This document shows positions 12,528 through 23,106 of a DNA stretch of 64,000 nt, one piece after another. Source of the stretch: Corallochytrium limacisporum (Eukaryota; Opisthokonta); NCBI GenBank assembly GCA_002811645.1, contig PDIP01000032.1, positions 42,534-106,533 of the forward strand, read 5' to 3'. Made by a program: the position numbers and the translations under genes. The notes under the pieces were generated by a model. It did not search any database, was not told the origin of the DNA, and saw only the letters and a list, made by a program, of their open reading frames with translations. Position 1 is the first letter of the stretch, and each line of letters opens with the position of its first letter.

Positions 12528-15344
12528 TGTGTGGCTCCGGTCCGGCGGCCACAAATGACCCACCAATCGCCCAGAAAAAGGCTCCGCACCAACGTGCACA
12601 GCGAGGGCCAATCCCCCCCCCCTCCCCCCACTCTCTCACCCTTCCCCCATCCCCTCCGGGGGCCCCAGGTCCCAATGCTTCCCGTTCGTCTCTGAACACA
12701 GGGTTTGAAGGGCGAGGGGGCCTCCTCCCAGGCCTTTACATGTCATCACTCTCACTTCCGCACATGTCTTCCACCTCACCAGCCCGATTTCTGTGAATAT
12801 TCAGGCTGGACAAGAGGGAGTGTATTGCGACATGTTTCGCACCCCACGCACACCACCAGGCTTCTCCAGATTTAAACTAGAAATTGTCAATCGCACGGTC
12901 ACTTGTTGTCCCACTTCGGTTTCCCAGTTTTCATACTGAGTCTACTGCCAAGATCACGGTCCGAGACGGATGGGACGCAATTGGCAATGCGGTCAGGTGG
13001 GATGACTGTTGACAGAGGCAATTTCTTACAAGGGATGTCTCAGTGATACTGGCCTCAGTGTGGTTTTAAACGGGACCGGCCACCACTAACTGTTTGGCCT
13101 GGCCGACTCAGACCTCCAAGGGGTTAAAGCTAAACATAACACATAAGTTTGCTATTCTGGTCCTATGTTTCCAGCGGTTTGCATCGGCTACCGCTCTCGC
13201 TCTTAGCGTTTGCCTGCCGGGATACCCAGAGCTCCGTAGAATCAGAGACTGTTCAGGAACCAAACATCCTCATTCCACCTTCCCCTAACGAATCATAAGC
13301 AATCAGCATCATACGACGATGCAAATGGGAGCCTCTGTTAGCATGTCCAGAGGGCCTGCCACATCCCATCAACTTCCCCATAGAAATGGCTAAAGTCGTA
13401 AAGGAAACCGTTTCCTGCAGTGATTTGTCATGGGCCAAGCGAGTACGACGGAGATTGAGTGAGATCCGTGTTGAGACGGTACATTACTACTGGAGCAAAT
13501 CCATCAAAATGTCTCTCTCCCCCCCCTCCTCAAATACAGGTCACTCTAAGGCTGTATGGTGCATCTTTCGGTTCCGAGGAATGGGAATTGAAGAAAAACT
13601 GATAGCATCAGAGCTGAATCGTGGTGGTTGTGAGACGATTGGTCACTATTTGTTTGGAGAATGCCGGTCTGCAATAGTAGGCAGAAGTCGAGTACGAGTA
13701 TGGCTGTGCGCATTCAGCGCGTCGGAACGTACTAGCGGAGTTTGATGACGATCATCAAGCGTATAGACATACCAGATTGACATCCAGCCAACCGCCATTA
13801 CGCGGAAAGCGCAAGTCACCTACAAACAACAATGGTGTTGGTGATGAGGCAGGTCGATGCATGGGGATCCATCGTGGGTTCGAATCACAATTGGCGTGTT
13901 ACTGGCAATTCGCTGCTTCCAAATCTTTCCTTCCTTTCGGTCGCGCGATCCCCTCCTGCGCATTGTGAATGAACCAGGGGCTCATTCCGCTGCCTAGAGT
14001 ATATACCCAGTCCTCGGCTACGACCTGCCGATCTTCTTTCTCCTTGTTGCTCCTTTCGCTCCCGCGATGAGCCGTTTCCCTACTGAACATACCCAATCTT
14101 CCTGACACTTCCTTTCAATTTGCTGCCTTCCGAATCGCTACCACTGGGAGGACACGGAGAAGGACTCCTCGTCTGAACTTCGCAAAAATAGGCCCCAGAA
14201 TGTCAATGTGATCAATAATTGCCACTGGTGGCGGGTTCGGGGGTGGCTTGTCCTCTTCCGGTCTGACCATGACGTGGTCTTGTGATCCAAGCACGACGGA
14301 CCATCCCCAACATGTGTTAGGGACTATCCCAGCTGGATAGTCTCTTTGGTGACCGTCTGTAGTAAGAATGAGCAGTAGCAGATGCACCGACAGCGCCTTA
14401 GACCACAGCAATTCGCGATATAAAATGTTTGGGGTAAAGCAGGCAAGTCGAGGGAGCAGAGTTCCACTCGAGGGAGCGGAAACCCTCCGACAGCCCGACA
14501 GGCCGCAGAGCCGAAGGCGCCGAGGAATGTCCAAACATAAGAAATGAGGACCAACTTCTATCGAAAGTCTAAATCATCGCGTCAGTGCAATTCCAATCTT
14601 ATGGTATCAGGATGTGCCCATCGTGGATACTCCGATTGTATGCAGACATGGGCGCAACACATAAAGGAAGTTAGGTACGAAATATATCAAATGATTAAAA
14701 CTATATAGAACATTTACATTCTTACCTGTTCTCTAGATGATGCATGCATTTCATATGTACACTTGGACAATACCCGGTGTTATTCAAACTAGAAAGGGGA
14801 CAGAAGAGCAGCCAGAGTTGGCTTGGGCTCTCCAGTACGCATACCGAGATAGATCACAATAGGAATAAAAGTATAGTGGAAGATTGTTCGTCCCGTGTTT
14901 AAGGTAGCCCGCAGGCGTTCCTTGGTTTCAGGTGACAGTGCAACCATTGTGAGTTCCAAATATAAGAAATTCTGTCCACTTTATCATGAACTGGTTGGTT
15001 TTCGAGTACATGATAAAATACAACTTCTATAGCCATTATCTCCCAAATACCGTTAAGCACGTCCAATGACTTGATAATAGTATCAATGACAACACATGTC
15101 CACGTCGCAAAAGGACCATTGATCACCACCAGACACCCACGGCCCACGGCCCACGGCGGCACCCCCACTAACAAGAGGCTTGAGAGCCACTCTCCCACCC
15201 ACTTCCGAAGCAAACCCCGCACGTGTACTCCCGTCGTTCTGCTCTCTAAAGCAGCACATTGAGTACTAAAGCAAGCGAAAATCAATAATATCGCACTCAA
15301 CCACATATTTACATACTACAATCTATATTATTGATGAAGGTAAT

Positions 15345-16580
15345 TTAGACCTCCGCCCAGGAAAAATCACGGTTGGGGAAGATAATGGGGGCGTACAAGG
15401 TCCAGAGATAGAGCAACATCGTGATCCAACTACTGGCAATCTTGACCCATACACCGGCCTTCGACTGATCAAGCTCGAGACCAGTCGTTGTGTTGTTAGT
15501 GACCTTCTCCCAGTCACTCATAAGCAGAGCAACATAGCAGGCTGCCAAGACAAAGGCAAGGTGGAACACACTGTAGCTATACGTGACCTCAGCGAAGTCA
15601 TCGTCATCGTCGCCCTTGTTCACTCCCACTACGTTCCGGCGACTGCCGGTAATATCGGAACCGCCAAGTCGAAACGCACCCCATACTACCGCAAGAATGG
15701 TAATTATGGCACCGATGATGACAGCGGTATCATCTGTACTGCCCTCTGATGCGAATTCATTACACTCCTGTCCATTCGGGTCAGAGGCCACTGCAGAGAA
15801 AACAAGGAAAGCAGTGTAGCCCCATGCGACACCCGCCTGCAGGATGCCACTGCTCGGGTTATGTTCCTGGACCTTTGGATGAACAGCTGAAATCAAAGCA
15901 ATCAGACCCAGGATCAGATTAATGGTAATGAAGAAAATCTGGAGCGAGCAGCTCGCTGACGGTGCAAAGAAATAGTACATCAAAACGATGGCAACAAAGA
16001 TGCAGGCAAACATTAGAGCAGCAAGACCGATCAAAATCGCCCTCCAGATGCAACCCCCGCTCTCTTCGTACTTGGCAATGAGACTCTCGGCGATGCTGTG
16101 GGCAAAGTCCACGAGGACCACTGCCTGCAGAATCAGGAAGAACAGAGCCAATATAATTGCTGGATAATAGTAATTGATAATGGCGCTGACAGGGATGAAG
16201 AATGCTCCAGCGATGATACCCGCCAGTGCCAAGATTTTCAGCGGCCATAGACCATTTTGCACGACGGCTCGAGGATCTTGCGAGCTCTGGACACCGATGA
16301 GAGTCAGGCAGAGGACACTATGAAAGAGGGTGAAGCCCAGCATGATTCTGTACGTGACAATAAGGCCAGAGCAAGTTCCAGGCTCCAATGTCCCGCAAGC
16401 CTCCAGAACTGCGTCGTTGTCTGACATGGCATCTGCAAATGCTTCGCTTCTTGTCCCCCAGCATAATGCAATACCAATCAAGAATAAGAAGGAATATATA
16501 AACCTAGTTCCTATGGATGATGACCCGCAGCAGGTAACCCCCGCACAGCAGCAGACTAGGCAGCAACTGCCCAGACCCAT
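15345..16580 (-). CDS. serine incorporator (SERINC/TDE1 family) membrane protein
   Basis: Predicted 411-residue multi-pass membrane protein of the SERINC/TDE1 family, linked in other eukaryotes to serine incorporation into phospholipids and sphingolipids and to lipid scrambling. The start is typical: a Cys-rich cluster (SCCLVCCCAGVTCC) followed by TRFIYSFLFLIG, then about ten hydrophobic helices. The family-like stretches NPSSGILQAGVAWGYTAFL and a late FHLAFVLAACYVALLMSDW are visible, and the protein ends WTLYAPIIFPNRDFSWAEV. Length is somewhat below the human proteins (about 450-470). The ATG at 16580 is the first in frame. Likely Golgi/endosomal or plasma membrane. Neighbouring genes give no functional hint. 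Confidence 0.93.
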   Translation of the reverse strand: MGLGSCCLVCCCAGVTCCGSSSIGTRFIYSFLFLIGIALCWGTRSEAFADAMSDNDAVLEACGTLEPGTCSGLIVTYRIMLGFTLFHSVLCLTLIGVQSSQDPRAVVQNGLWPLKILALAGIIAGAFFIPVSAIINYYYPAIILALFFLILQAVVLVDFAHSIAESLIAKYEESGGCIWRAILIGLAALMFACIFVAIVLMYYFFAPSASCSLQIFFITINLILGLIALISAVHPKVQEHNPSSGILQAGVAWGYTAFLVFSAVASDPNGQECNEFASEGSTDDTAVIIGAIITILAVVWGAFRLGGSDITGSRRNVVGVNKGDDDDDFAEVTYSYSVFHLAFVLAACYVALLMSDWEKVTNNTTTGLELDQSKAGVWVKIASSWITMLLYLWTLYAPIIFPNRDFSWAEV

Positions 16581-17840
16581 GATTTAAGTATGTAGTGTTT
16601 CCAAAACAGTTTTCAACACCCAAACCCGCATTCTCAACCGCGGAGAACTCTTGAAATCCTCTTTCATCGCTTGTTGCACTCGGTTTCCAAGGACCACAAG
16701 TACCTGCTTATAGTTCAGAGATTCCCTCAACCTCAATGACGAATTGCCCACATGCCCTTTCATATCAGCGTAGTTGACGCCATCATTGTGTTATTAACAT
16801 CGCCGCATCTATATTGTGCCATAATGCAGTTGCACACAGCAATGACTGTGGTCGTCTGTCCCGTATCTGTCTGTGGAAGATGACGGGAGATTGAAAGCAG
16901 GTGATGGACACAATATGTGGCCAGAAAATTCTCCCCCTCTCTGAGGCCCCTCCTCCTCTGGCCCCTTTCCCGGCTCTTCGGGCCGGTTGGTACTCAGTCG
17001 CTACGGCCAACCGGGCCCCGAGCCTGCGAACCCGCCGCCCTACCCCCTCCGCCAGTCAACTTCCCCTCTTGCCCCCGGGGGGAACAGCAGCAGCTCTGGT
17101 CAGGGGGGGGTCCCCCTCCGCCACGCACCGGGCTCTACGACGTTGCCACCGCTGGTGAAAAATTGCCCTGCGAGAGAAGATCACAACTCGGAACATTCAC
17201 TACCGAAAATCGAGAGATGGCTGAAATAATGAATTTTTTTTTCGTTTTTTGACTGCGATAGGGGCCCTGTTATCAGTCCCTCCTTCCCTCAGTGCTTGCA
17301 AAAAAAGCTTCGAACGTGGTAGTTTCAGTAGGGAAATTAATTGCGCACGATACGGAGTTGAAGGACAAGGCGAGGGAACCATTAGGGAGAGCCAGAGTGG
17401 AAGGGGCGTTGCGAAGTCAAGAGAAGTGAATGAGACCGAGAAATCGACCGGGGCCATTACCCGGCAGTTAACTCCTCCCTCTTTTGGCACATAAGGAGGG
17501 TTCGCCGGCTAGCTGCGGGGATGATATCAACCCGGCAGAGTGCGGTTCTGCACAGTGTACGGTTGGTCGCGTTTGCGGGTGAGTGATGGTGGTGGTGGGT
17601 TCAATCATACCGGCCCACAATGATGTGTTTTCTGCGGAGCATCGTGCGTGGGTTGGTGTTTTGGTTGCCATGCTTTTGCTGTGATACCCGTTTGGATGTT
17701 GTACACCGTCAACGATAATATTTTTCGGATTTGGAATCTAGTATGCCATGTTGTACTAAGTTGACTAATGTGAGATTAGTTTGTAGATGATCACGGACTG
17801 TTGATGAAATGATGTTTGAATTTTATGGGGGTCCATCGGC
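16581..17840. other. spacer between SERINC and desaturase
   Basis: Contains the SERINC promoter region and the desaturase 3' flank. C/G homopolymer runs are present at about 17067-17080 and 17101-17115. No gene is seen. Confidence 0.6.
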
Positions 17841-19229
17841 TTAGTGAGTCTTGGCCTTGACTTCGCCACGACCCATGCGCCACAGGAAGGTCACGGTAGA
17901 CTTAAAGTTGTCCCAGATACTAGGGAAGTGGACATAGCGGACACCGTGCTTCTCGCAGGTTTCTCGGACCACTGGGGCGATGTCCCAGTAGCGAGAGCTG
18001 GAAACTCGAGGGAACAGATGATGCTCAATTTGGTAGTTCAACCCACCGTTGAGAACCAGCAGGCCGAAGCCACCAACGTTCGAACTGGACTCGATTTGTG
18101 CTTTGCACCAATCACGCTTGCCGTTCTTGTCCTCCTTGCTGTCGACGCGAATAGCCTCGTCAAAGTTATGGGAGAGGATGAAGAAGAATCCAAGGTAGCA
18201 TCCCGCCACAGCGCTCATGCCCATGATGTAGTAGGCGGCAGTCAGGATGGAACCCGTCTGGTAGACTGCGACACCAAAGTACCGAAGGAAGTGGCCGATG
18301 CGGAATATGACACTGATCCATTTTTCAACGTACAGGGACCGGTTGACGTCGAGGACGCCACCAACCTTCATTGTCAAAATGTTACGGACATCCAGGATCA
18401 GCCAGCTGATACCTAAGAGGTTCAGGAGAAACCAGGTGTAAATATGCTGAAAAATTTGGTAGTACTTCCGATCGGATACGTAGTTCTCATGCAGAATCAG
18501 TAATCCTTTGCCCGTTAGGACATCAGGATCAAGCTCATCGTGACTAGTATGAACGTGATGACCGACTGTGTGCTGGCGTAGCCACAGCATTCTGCTCCCT
18601 CCGATATAGTCCTGAGTGTACCCAAGAGCAACATTGACCCAGCTCTTACGCGAGAAGGCACCGTGGTTTGCGTCGTGCTGGATGTTCAGGCCGATGAGGG
18701 CAAAGATCCATCCGATGGCCAGAGCCTTCCACATGGCTACGCCCTGGAAGATCCATGAGTAGTCCAAAAGGAGACAGACAGCCATGATGATACAGGCCCG
18801 GAAATAAACCCACGTAGGGGCGAACTGGGGGTCTTCGTCAGGCAAGGACTTCAGTTTTTTCATCACATTTGCCCGGAGCTCTTTAGCGAAGGGGGTCCGC
18901 ATCTCCCAGAGGTCAGTCTCCAAGGGTTTGGAAATAACACCGACTTTGTACTTTTCCAGTACAGGGGATTTCTTTATGTGGCTGGCGTGGATGCTGTAGT
19001 AAGCGACAGTGATATCGTCCGCAGCAAACCAGCGAATGGTATCACCGCCCGGATGGTGTTGGTAAAAGTCTGTTAGGTCATACACGTTCCCGTCTAGAAC
19101 ATACAGATCTGTAGAGTCCTTGACCTCCTTCGGGGTGAACCGTTTGGCTTCCGTGGTACTAGGGGTTGTCAGAAAGCTCCCCGTGTCCATGGTGGACACG
19201 GGTTCATAAGGACGACCACCTTCAAACAT
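17841..19229 (-). CDS. cytochrome b5-fused front-end fatty acid desaturase
   Basis: Predicted 462-residue ER front-end acyl desaturase, of the type that makes polyunsaturated fatty acids (delta-5/6/8 class). An N-terminal cytochrome b5 domain carries the haem motif HPGGD at residues 59-63. The desaturase domain has three histidine boxes: HDANH at 185-189, HTVGHH at 220-225, and QIEHH at 400-404, where Gln replaces the first His as is characteristic of front-end enzymes. Hydrophobic stretches lie between them. Regioselectivity cannot be read from sequence. I start at MFEGGRPY. A probable 67-nt intron (19231-19297) just upstream would join an ATG-GT exon to give M-V-M-F in frame, so the true start may be near 19302. 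No paired desaturase or elongase lies nearby. Confidence 0.93.
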   Translation of the reverse strand: MFEGGRPYEPVSTMDTGSFLTTPSTTEAKRFTPKEVKDSTDLYVLDGNVYDLTDFYQHHPGGDTIRWFAADDITVAYYSIHASHIKKSPVLEKYKVGVISKPLETDLWEMRTPFAKELRANVMKKLKSLPDEDPQFAPTWVYFRACIIMAVCLLLDYSWIFQGVAMWKALAIGWIFALIGLNIQHDANHGAFSRKSWVNVALGYTQDYIGGSRMLWLRQHTVGHHVHTSHDELDPDVLTGKGLLILHENYVSDRKYYQIFQHIYTWFLLNLLGISWLILDVRNILTMKVGGVLDVNRSLYVEKWISVIFRIGHFLRYFGVAVYQTGSILTAAYYIMGMSAVAGCYLGFFFILSHNFDEAIRVDSKEDKNGKRDWCKAQIESSSNVGGFGLLVLNGGLNYQIEHHLFPRVSSSRYWDIAPVVRETCEKHGVRYVHFPSIWDNFKSTVTFLWRMGRGEVKAKTH

Positions 19230-20411
19230 ACTGAGAGCTTGCCGAGTAAGTCGAACAAACGGTATCTGCAAGCTATTGATCTTGACTTTGAACTTACACC
19301 ATGACTTGACACATCGGCCTCGGCGCGGAAATAGCCGCGTACCAGGTTGTGAACACGTCGATAAGACAGCTGCAAGTTTCTCAGATTTCCAGACTGGGAC
19401 ACAGCTCCACGTCCCCGGCACCCCCCCCCCCACCCCACCCCAAACTTAGTATTGCAGAACCCAGTTCGATTCCATAATCTCCTGTACATATCGACGCGCA
19501 GATGAAGTTGGTCCCCGACGGCCCATCTCCGGCCAACCCAGTGAGCACGTCACTTAGGCGCACTATTTATCTGCCTCCACTGAAAAACGACAACGGGAAA
19601 CTAGTGAGCTTGTTAAAGAAGAACGGTGAACTGTGCCCGTCCACAACTCTTTCGCAACGGACATATTCTGATAGATATCTTCACCTTACTTCTCATAAAA
19701 ACAGCATCGGCAACTGACTGACTGAGCAACAGGTCATAGCAGCAGGTACAGCTGGGGTGCTAATTCGTATGGAAACAAGGCCGCGGCAATAAAAGGGAAC
19801 AAGGAGTTACCGCCCTCGGGAAGGTATGGTTGGGACGGGAAAGCGTGCGGTCGTGGTGGTCATCCTGAGAACTACTGTGACTCAAAACCAAACCTGCTTG
19901 TCAGTTATCGTAGCGCGTGTGGGTGGAATGGTACCTAAACATAACCTACTAAGCCGAAAGCAGTGAGGGGCGCTAAAAATTTGATGCGCGATGCCGGAGC
20001 GCGGGAAGAGCGTTTGAAGGCGTGTAACACGAGGTTTGCATTCTTACCGTTCCATTTCTACCTCCGCTGTGGCCCTTGCGGTGTTGGGCATTTTCCGGTA
20101 CTTTCAGTATGGATCTGGCGCACAGAACACCTGCGCGCCTGCCATGTTTTGGGTTCCCCGCCCTACATCCTAGGACCTTGGACAAATGCCTGCGGTCATG
20201 CAATTTCTCCGCTGCTTTACGATCAATATTTTTTGGATCAATTAAACAGCGGAGAAGAGTCGCGATGTGGTGCGGGTGTGCGACTTTGCAAAACCTCCAG
20301 CTCGAAACGGACTACTCCCGAGGCTCCGGCCCGAAGCTGATAATATGCTATTTTGGGAAAGTCACAGATGGGCATCACGTACAATCGCATCAAAAATTAG
20401 ATAAGCTTGCC
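19230..20411. other. divergent spacer between desaturase and CoA-binding protein
   Basis: This is a divergent promoter region for the desaturase (minus) and the small CoA-binding-fold gene (plus). It contains the candidate 5' intron and a C-run at 19421-19440. The frame of the plus gene stays open back to about 20076, but the upstream residues look non-coding. Confidence 0.5.
19231..19297 (-). other. candidate intron within codon 2 of the desaturase
   Basis: On the minus strand, ATGGT is followed by GTAAGT, and 67 nt later CTCTCAG precedes T-ATG-TTT. Splicing would give ATG GTT ATG TTT in frame with the desaturase; unspliced, that upstream ATG is out of frame. The length resembles the other two introns in the window (64 and 86 nt). 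There is no perfect branch-point CTAAC, only CTTAC. Plausible, not proven. Confidence 0.5.
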
Positions 20412-20861
20412 ATGAGGAGCAGCTTGCGACTAGGAATCAAGAGGTCGGGTTTTGATGTAGCCAATATGTCTTTGAATCAACAAATGTCCCGCTTCTTGGC
20501 AGCTGATATGTTCGCTGTCGTCGGTGCGTCCACTGACCGCAGCAAGTATGGTAACAAGGTGCTGCGCCACTACGTGGAAAATGGTCGCAAGGTTGTGCCC
20601 ATTAACCACAAGGAGCCCCAAGTTGAAGGCCTCGATGCCAAGAAGAGCTTGAGCGAATTAAACGAACCCGCAAAGTACAGCGTTTCGATTATTACTCCTC
20701 CGGCAGTCACGGAGAAAGTCATTGATGAGGCCCTTGGTCTGGGAATTACTAATCTGTGGTGTCAGCCCGGTAGTGAAAATGCAGAGGCCATCCAGAAAGC
20801 TAAGGATAGGGGCGCCAATGTCATTAGTGGCGGTCCCTGCGTACTGGTAACAAAACTATAG
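20412..20861 (+). CDS. CoA-binding Rossmann-domain protein (YccU-like)
   Basis: Small predicted protein of 149 residues consisting of a single CoA-binding/succinyl-CoA-synthetase-alpha-like Rossmann fold. The conserved core is visible: FAVVGASTDRSKYGNK near the N terminus, VVPINHK, a SIITPP segment, and the ending NLWCQPGSENAEA then GPCVLV. Free-standing members such as bacterial YccU are about 130-150 residues; their role is not settled. The start at 20412 gives an Arg/Ser-rich leader (MRSSLRLGIKRSG) that could target mitochondria, while the ATG at 20466 gives the bare domain (131 residues). Its stop is only 26 bp from the stop of the convergent SLC35B1 gene, so the transcripts must overlap. 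Confidence 0.82.
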   Translation: MRSSLRLGIKRSGFDVANMSLNQQMSRFLAADMFAVVGASTDRSKYGNKVLRHYVENGRKVVPINHKEPQVEGLDAKKSLSELNEPAKYSVSIITPPAVTEKVIDEALGLGITNLWCQPGSENAEAIQKAKDRGANVISGGPCVLVTKL

Positions 20862-20887
20862 GGCTATTGGTAGCTAATGAAAATTCT

Positions 20888-21999
20888 TTAGACTTTATGA
20901 AGCGGAAGCGGTTGATACGTGGCGCTAGATTTGTTCATAATTGCACTGTGGTCCTTGACATGTCCAATGAGAACCAATGCCTCCAAGCCAGCGCCAATGA
21001 ATGAGAGGATAATGCCGAGACCTTGTACTCCAAGCACAGCATGATCATAAGCAATAGCTGAAACAGTGATCGAGATGGCCTTACGCACGCTTGTGATCAT
21101 TGCAAGGCTCAAGGGACCAGATTTCTGCAGTACTATGAAGACACAAATTTGTGTTGAAAGGCTGCAGAATGCACACACCCATAGGTTGTTGAGGATCTCC
21201 GGATGACGGTCAATGAAGCGAAGTGATTCCACTAACTCACCTGAAGTATAATTCAGAATGGTGGCCAGTATTGTCGCATAAAGATTCAGGTAGAACATCA
21301 TGACGTAACTAATGGCATGATATGACGATCTCATGTGTTCTTGGAGGGTCCCGGTGATACCATCACACATAAGTGCCAGCGTGAGCAGCCCAACCCCTAT
21401 CATATGGTTTTTCGTTTGCTCTTGTTCCGGACTCTGTGAGCCTGAAGGAGGCTCATACACTTGGTAAAGAATCAAGCCCCCGACTAGGAAGACAATAGCA
21501 GCAATTCTTGGTCCACTGTACCTGCGTTTGTGGAACATCATGTTCATAAAAAAGACTGTAGTTTTTGATCGTACGAGACGGTTTCAATAGTTAGTTCCAA
21601 ATATACTATGGCCATACAGTGTTTTCTCGACAACTACTTACTTGGCAATGGTTTGCAGCTTTTCGCAAGAACCTGTGTGATGAAGGTCACATACTTTAGA
21701 CTACGGCTCGTCAGGATACTGGCGGCCAGATACGATGCCGATGTCGCCAAATGGATATGCCAGGGAATGTCTGATCTGCCGCCCTGCACTCGCCATTGTG
21801 CGAGCGCCCAAAAGATGTTGATCGCGCATTGTATGTTCGAAACAAATGCATACCCTTTGAAGAATTCAGAATCGTCTCCTTCCCCATACTCCTGCCCAAA
21901 GAGTCTCTCCTGTTGGTATCCGTAAATGACACTAAACAGGATCACGCCCAGTGCGGACAGGGGAACCAACAAACGATCTTCCCGACTTGATCCAACCAT
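20888..21999 (-). CDS. nucleotide-sugar transporter, SLC35B1-like (one intron)
   Basis: Predicted 341-residue ER/Golgi multi-pass transporter of the SLC35B family. It is split in two exons: 21999-21642 and 21555-20888. The minus-strand donor GTAAGT after codon base 1 and the acceptor CTACAG restore the frame as KPLP-I-FF-MNMMFHKRRY, where the family motif QVLAKSCKP sits at the end of exon 1 and the basic loop plus next helix opens exon 2. Exons sum to exactly 342 codons including the stop. About ten hydrophobic helices are present, and late motifs include AMITSVRKAISI and QGLGIILSFIGAGLE. Human SLC35B1 has been linked to ER ATP/ADP exchange and UDP-galactose; the substrate here is unknown. 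It ends in a short basic, His-containing tail (PLPLHKV). Confidence 0.92.
21556..21641 (-). other. 86-nt spliceosomal intron in SLC35B1-like gene
   Basis: GTAAGT donor, CTACAG acceptor and a perfect ACTAAC branch-point-like sequence about 35 nt before the acceptor. Removal restores a continuous SLC35 reading frame across a conserved motif; both exons end in stops if unspliced. Confidence 0.92.
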
Positions 22000-22373
22000 G
22001 GTCTGGACACAGACCTTGGTGTGGTTGTGCGAAGTACATTACGCATATCTATGTCTCTAGCGTAGGTCCATTAATGTAGCACTACGTAATCGATACTGCC
22101 AACCGAAATGCAGCCACTGTAGCAATTTGCTGGGATCCTTCCCCGCCCTTTTTCTACAAAGGGAAAAGGGGGGGGGGGTGTCAAGACAAGCTGTGACTGT
22201 TGAGACCCGCTGCTCAGCACGGTTTGTGCTGCGTATCTTACTGCGTCCGGTCTGAAATGTATTTCAGTGACATCTGCCGAGTATAGAGCCCCAAGGGGAT
22301 TTTACGCCACTAAGTGCATCCTAAAACGGCGGTAAGTTCATTATCAGTAATAATGTTTTCATGACAATAGAAG
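22000..22373. other. divergent promoter spacer
   Basis: The 374-bp region between the divergent SLC35B1-like and HNH genes must carry both promoters. It contains a G-run at about 22169-22178. No other feature is clear. Confidence 0.55.
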
Positions 22374-23009
22374 ATGAGCAGAAGCAAACAGGAAGAGATA
22401 CTCGAACTGGTACTGATTGAGTGGATTGGTGAGGAACGCTTCGCAGACGAGAACGATAAGATGGCGTTGGAATCGATGATACCATTGCTATATGATCATC
22501 TTAAAAGGGATTACAACTCACAAGACCAGCTAGATGCTGCTAGTCTGAGGAATATCTTGGATGAGTGGGCGTCTATCCTACTGGACCCAAGTGCTCAAGG
22601 TGATGAAAGAGTGTACGAGTATGATAGACTGTACAACCTACTAGACAACTACGACGTCCTACCGAAGGCACAGGCTGGAGGTGAAGAAACGGAACACGAC
22701 TACGAACCTGGGTGTGAGATTTGCGGACGTGATACATTCCTCACCCGTCACCACTTGATCCCAAAGACCACCCATGCGCGAATGAAGAATAGATACTCAG
22801 CAGAGGCTTTAAATGAGTGTGCCATGCTGTGCAGGCCTTGTCATTCTGCTGTCCATTCCCGGATCGACAACACAACACTCGCTGTAGAGTACAATACGGT
22901 AGAAAAACTTCTCCAAAACCAGCAGATCATCAAATTCGCGAGCTTTATCTCCAAACAGCCATGTCGGACCAGACAGGATGCTCACCGACAACTTAGATAC
23001 CGGAAGTGA
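22374..23009 (+). CDS. HNH-domain zinc protein of unknown role
   Basis: Predicted 211-residue protein with a C-terminal HNH-type nuclease fold. Residues C114 and C117 (CEIC) and C153 and C156 (CRPC) form a likely structural zinc site; H126/H127 (RHHLIPK), H157 and H161 (CHSAVH) match the catalytic histidines of HNH enzymes. The first 110 residues are acidic and helical with no domain I recognise. Similar HHLIPK/CxxCH proteins occur singly in fungi and plants without an established function. It is not next to any mobile-element or restriction gene, so I treat it as a cellular gene. It converges on the DUF218 gene, with 97 bp between stops. Confidence 0.8.
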   Translation: MSRSKQEEILELVLIEWIGEERFADENDKMALESMIPLLYDHLKRDYNSQDQLDAASLRNILDEWASILLDPSAQGDERVYEYDRLYNLLDNYDVLPKAQAGGEETEHDYEPGCEICGRDTFLTRHHLIPKTTHARMKNRYSAEALNECAMLCRPCHSAVHSRIDNTTLAVEYNTVEKLLQNQQIIKFASFISKQPCRTRQDAHRQLRYRK

Positions 23010-23106
23010 ATTCGTCGTCAGAGGACATCCCACATATTACCTTAGCATACTAGACAACATATGATATATTTGCATTGTTTTTCCACTTTTTATTCGCCGA
23101 ACCCTT

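Larger units (their letters stand above)
11789..15344. other. 3.5-kb gene-poor spacer
   Basis: Between the start of 5-oxoprolinase and the 3' end of SERINC. It contains the hairpin at 11860-11893, a long (TG)n tract, C-runs around 12616-12660 and unremarkable mixed-composition DNA. The best frame is 13386-13745 (119 residues), which shows no recognisable domain and unusual composition, so I do not call it. No tRNA fits, although a tRNA-like B-box occurs near 13876. Confidence 0.5.

Noticed and set aside
13386-13745. 119-residue open frame in the 11.8-15.3 kb spacer
   Set aside because: No recognisable domain; isolated, with no conserved-looking core.
13830-13910. tRNA-like B-box (GGTTCGAATC) near 13878
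   Set aside because: The T stem has two mismatches, and no acceptor stem or A-box is found at tRNA distance.
17844-18416. 190-codon open frame antisense to the desaturase
   Set aside because: Overlaps the histidine-box region of the desaturase, which is far better supported.
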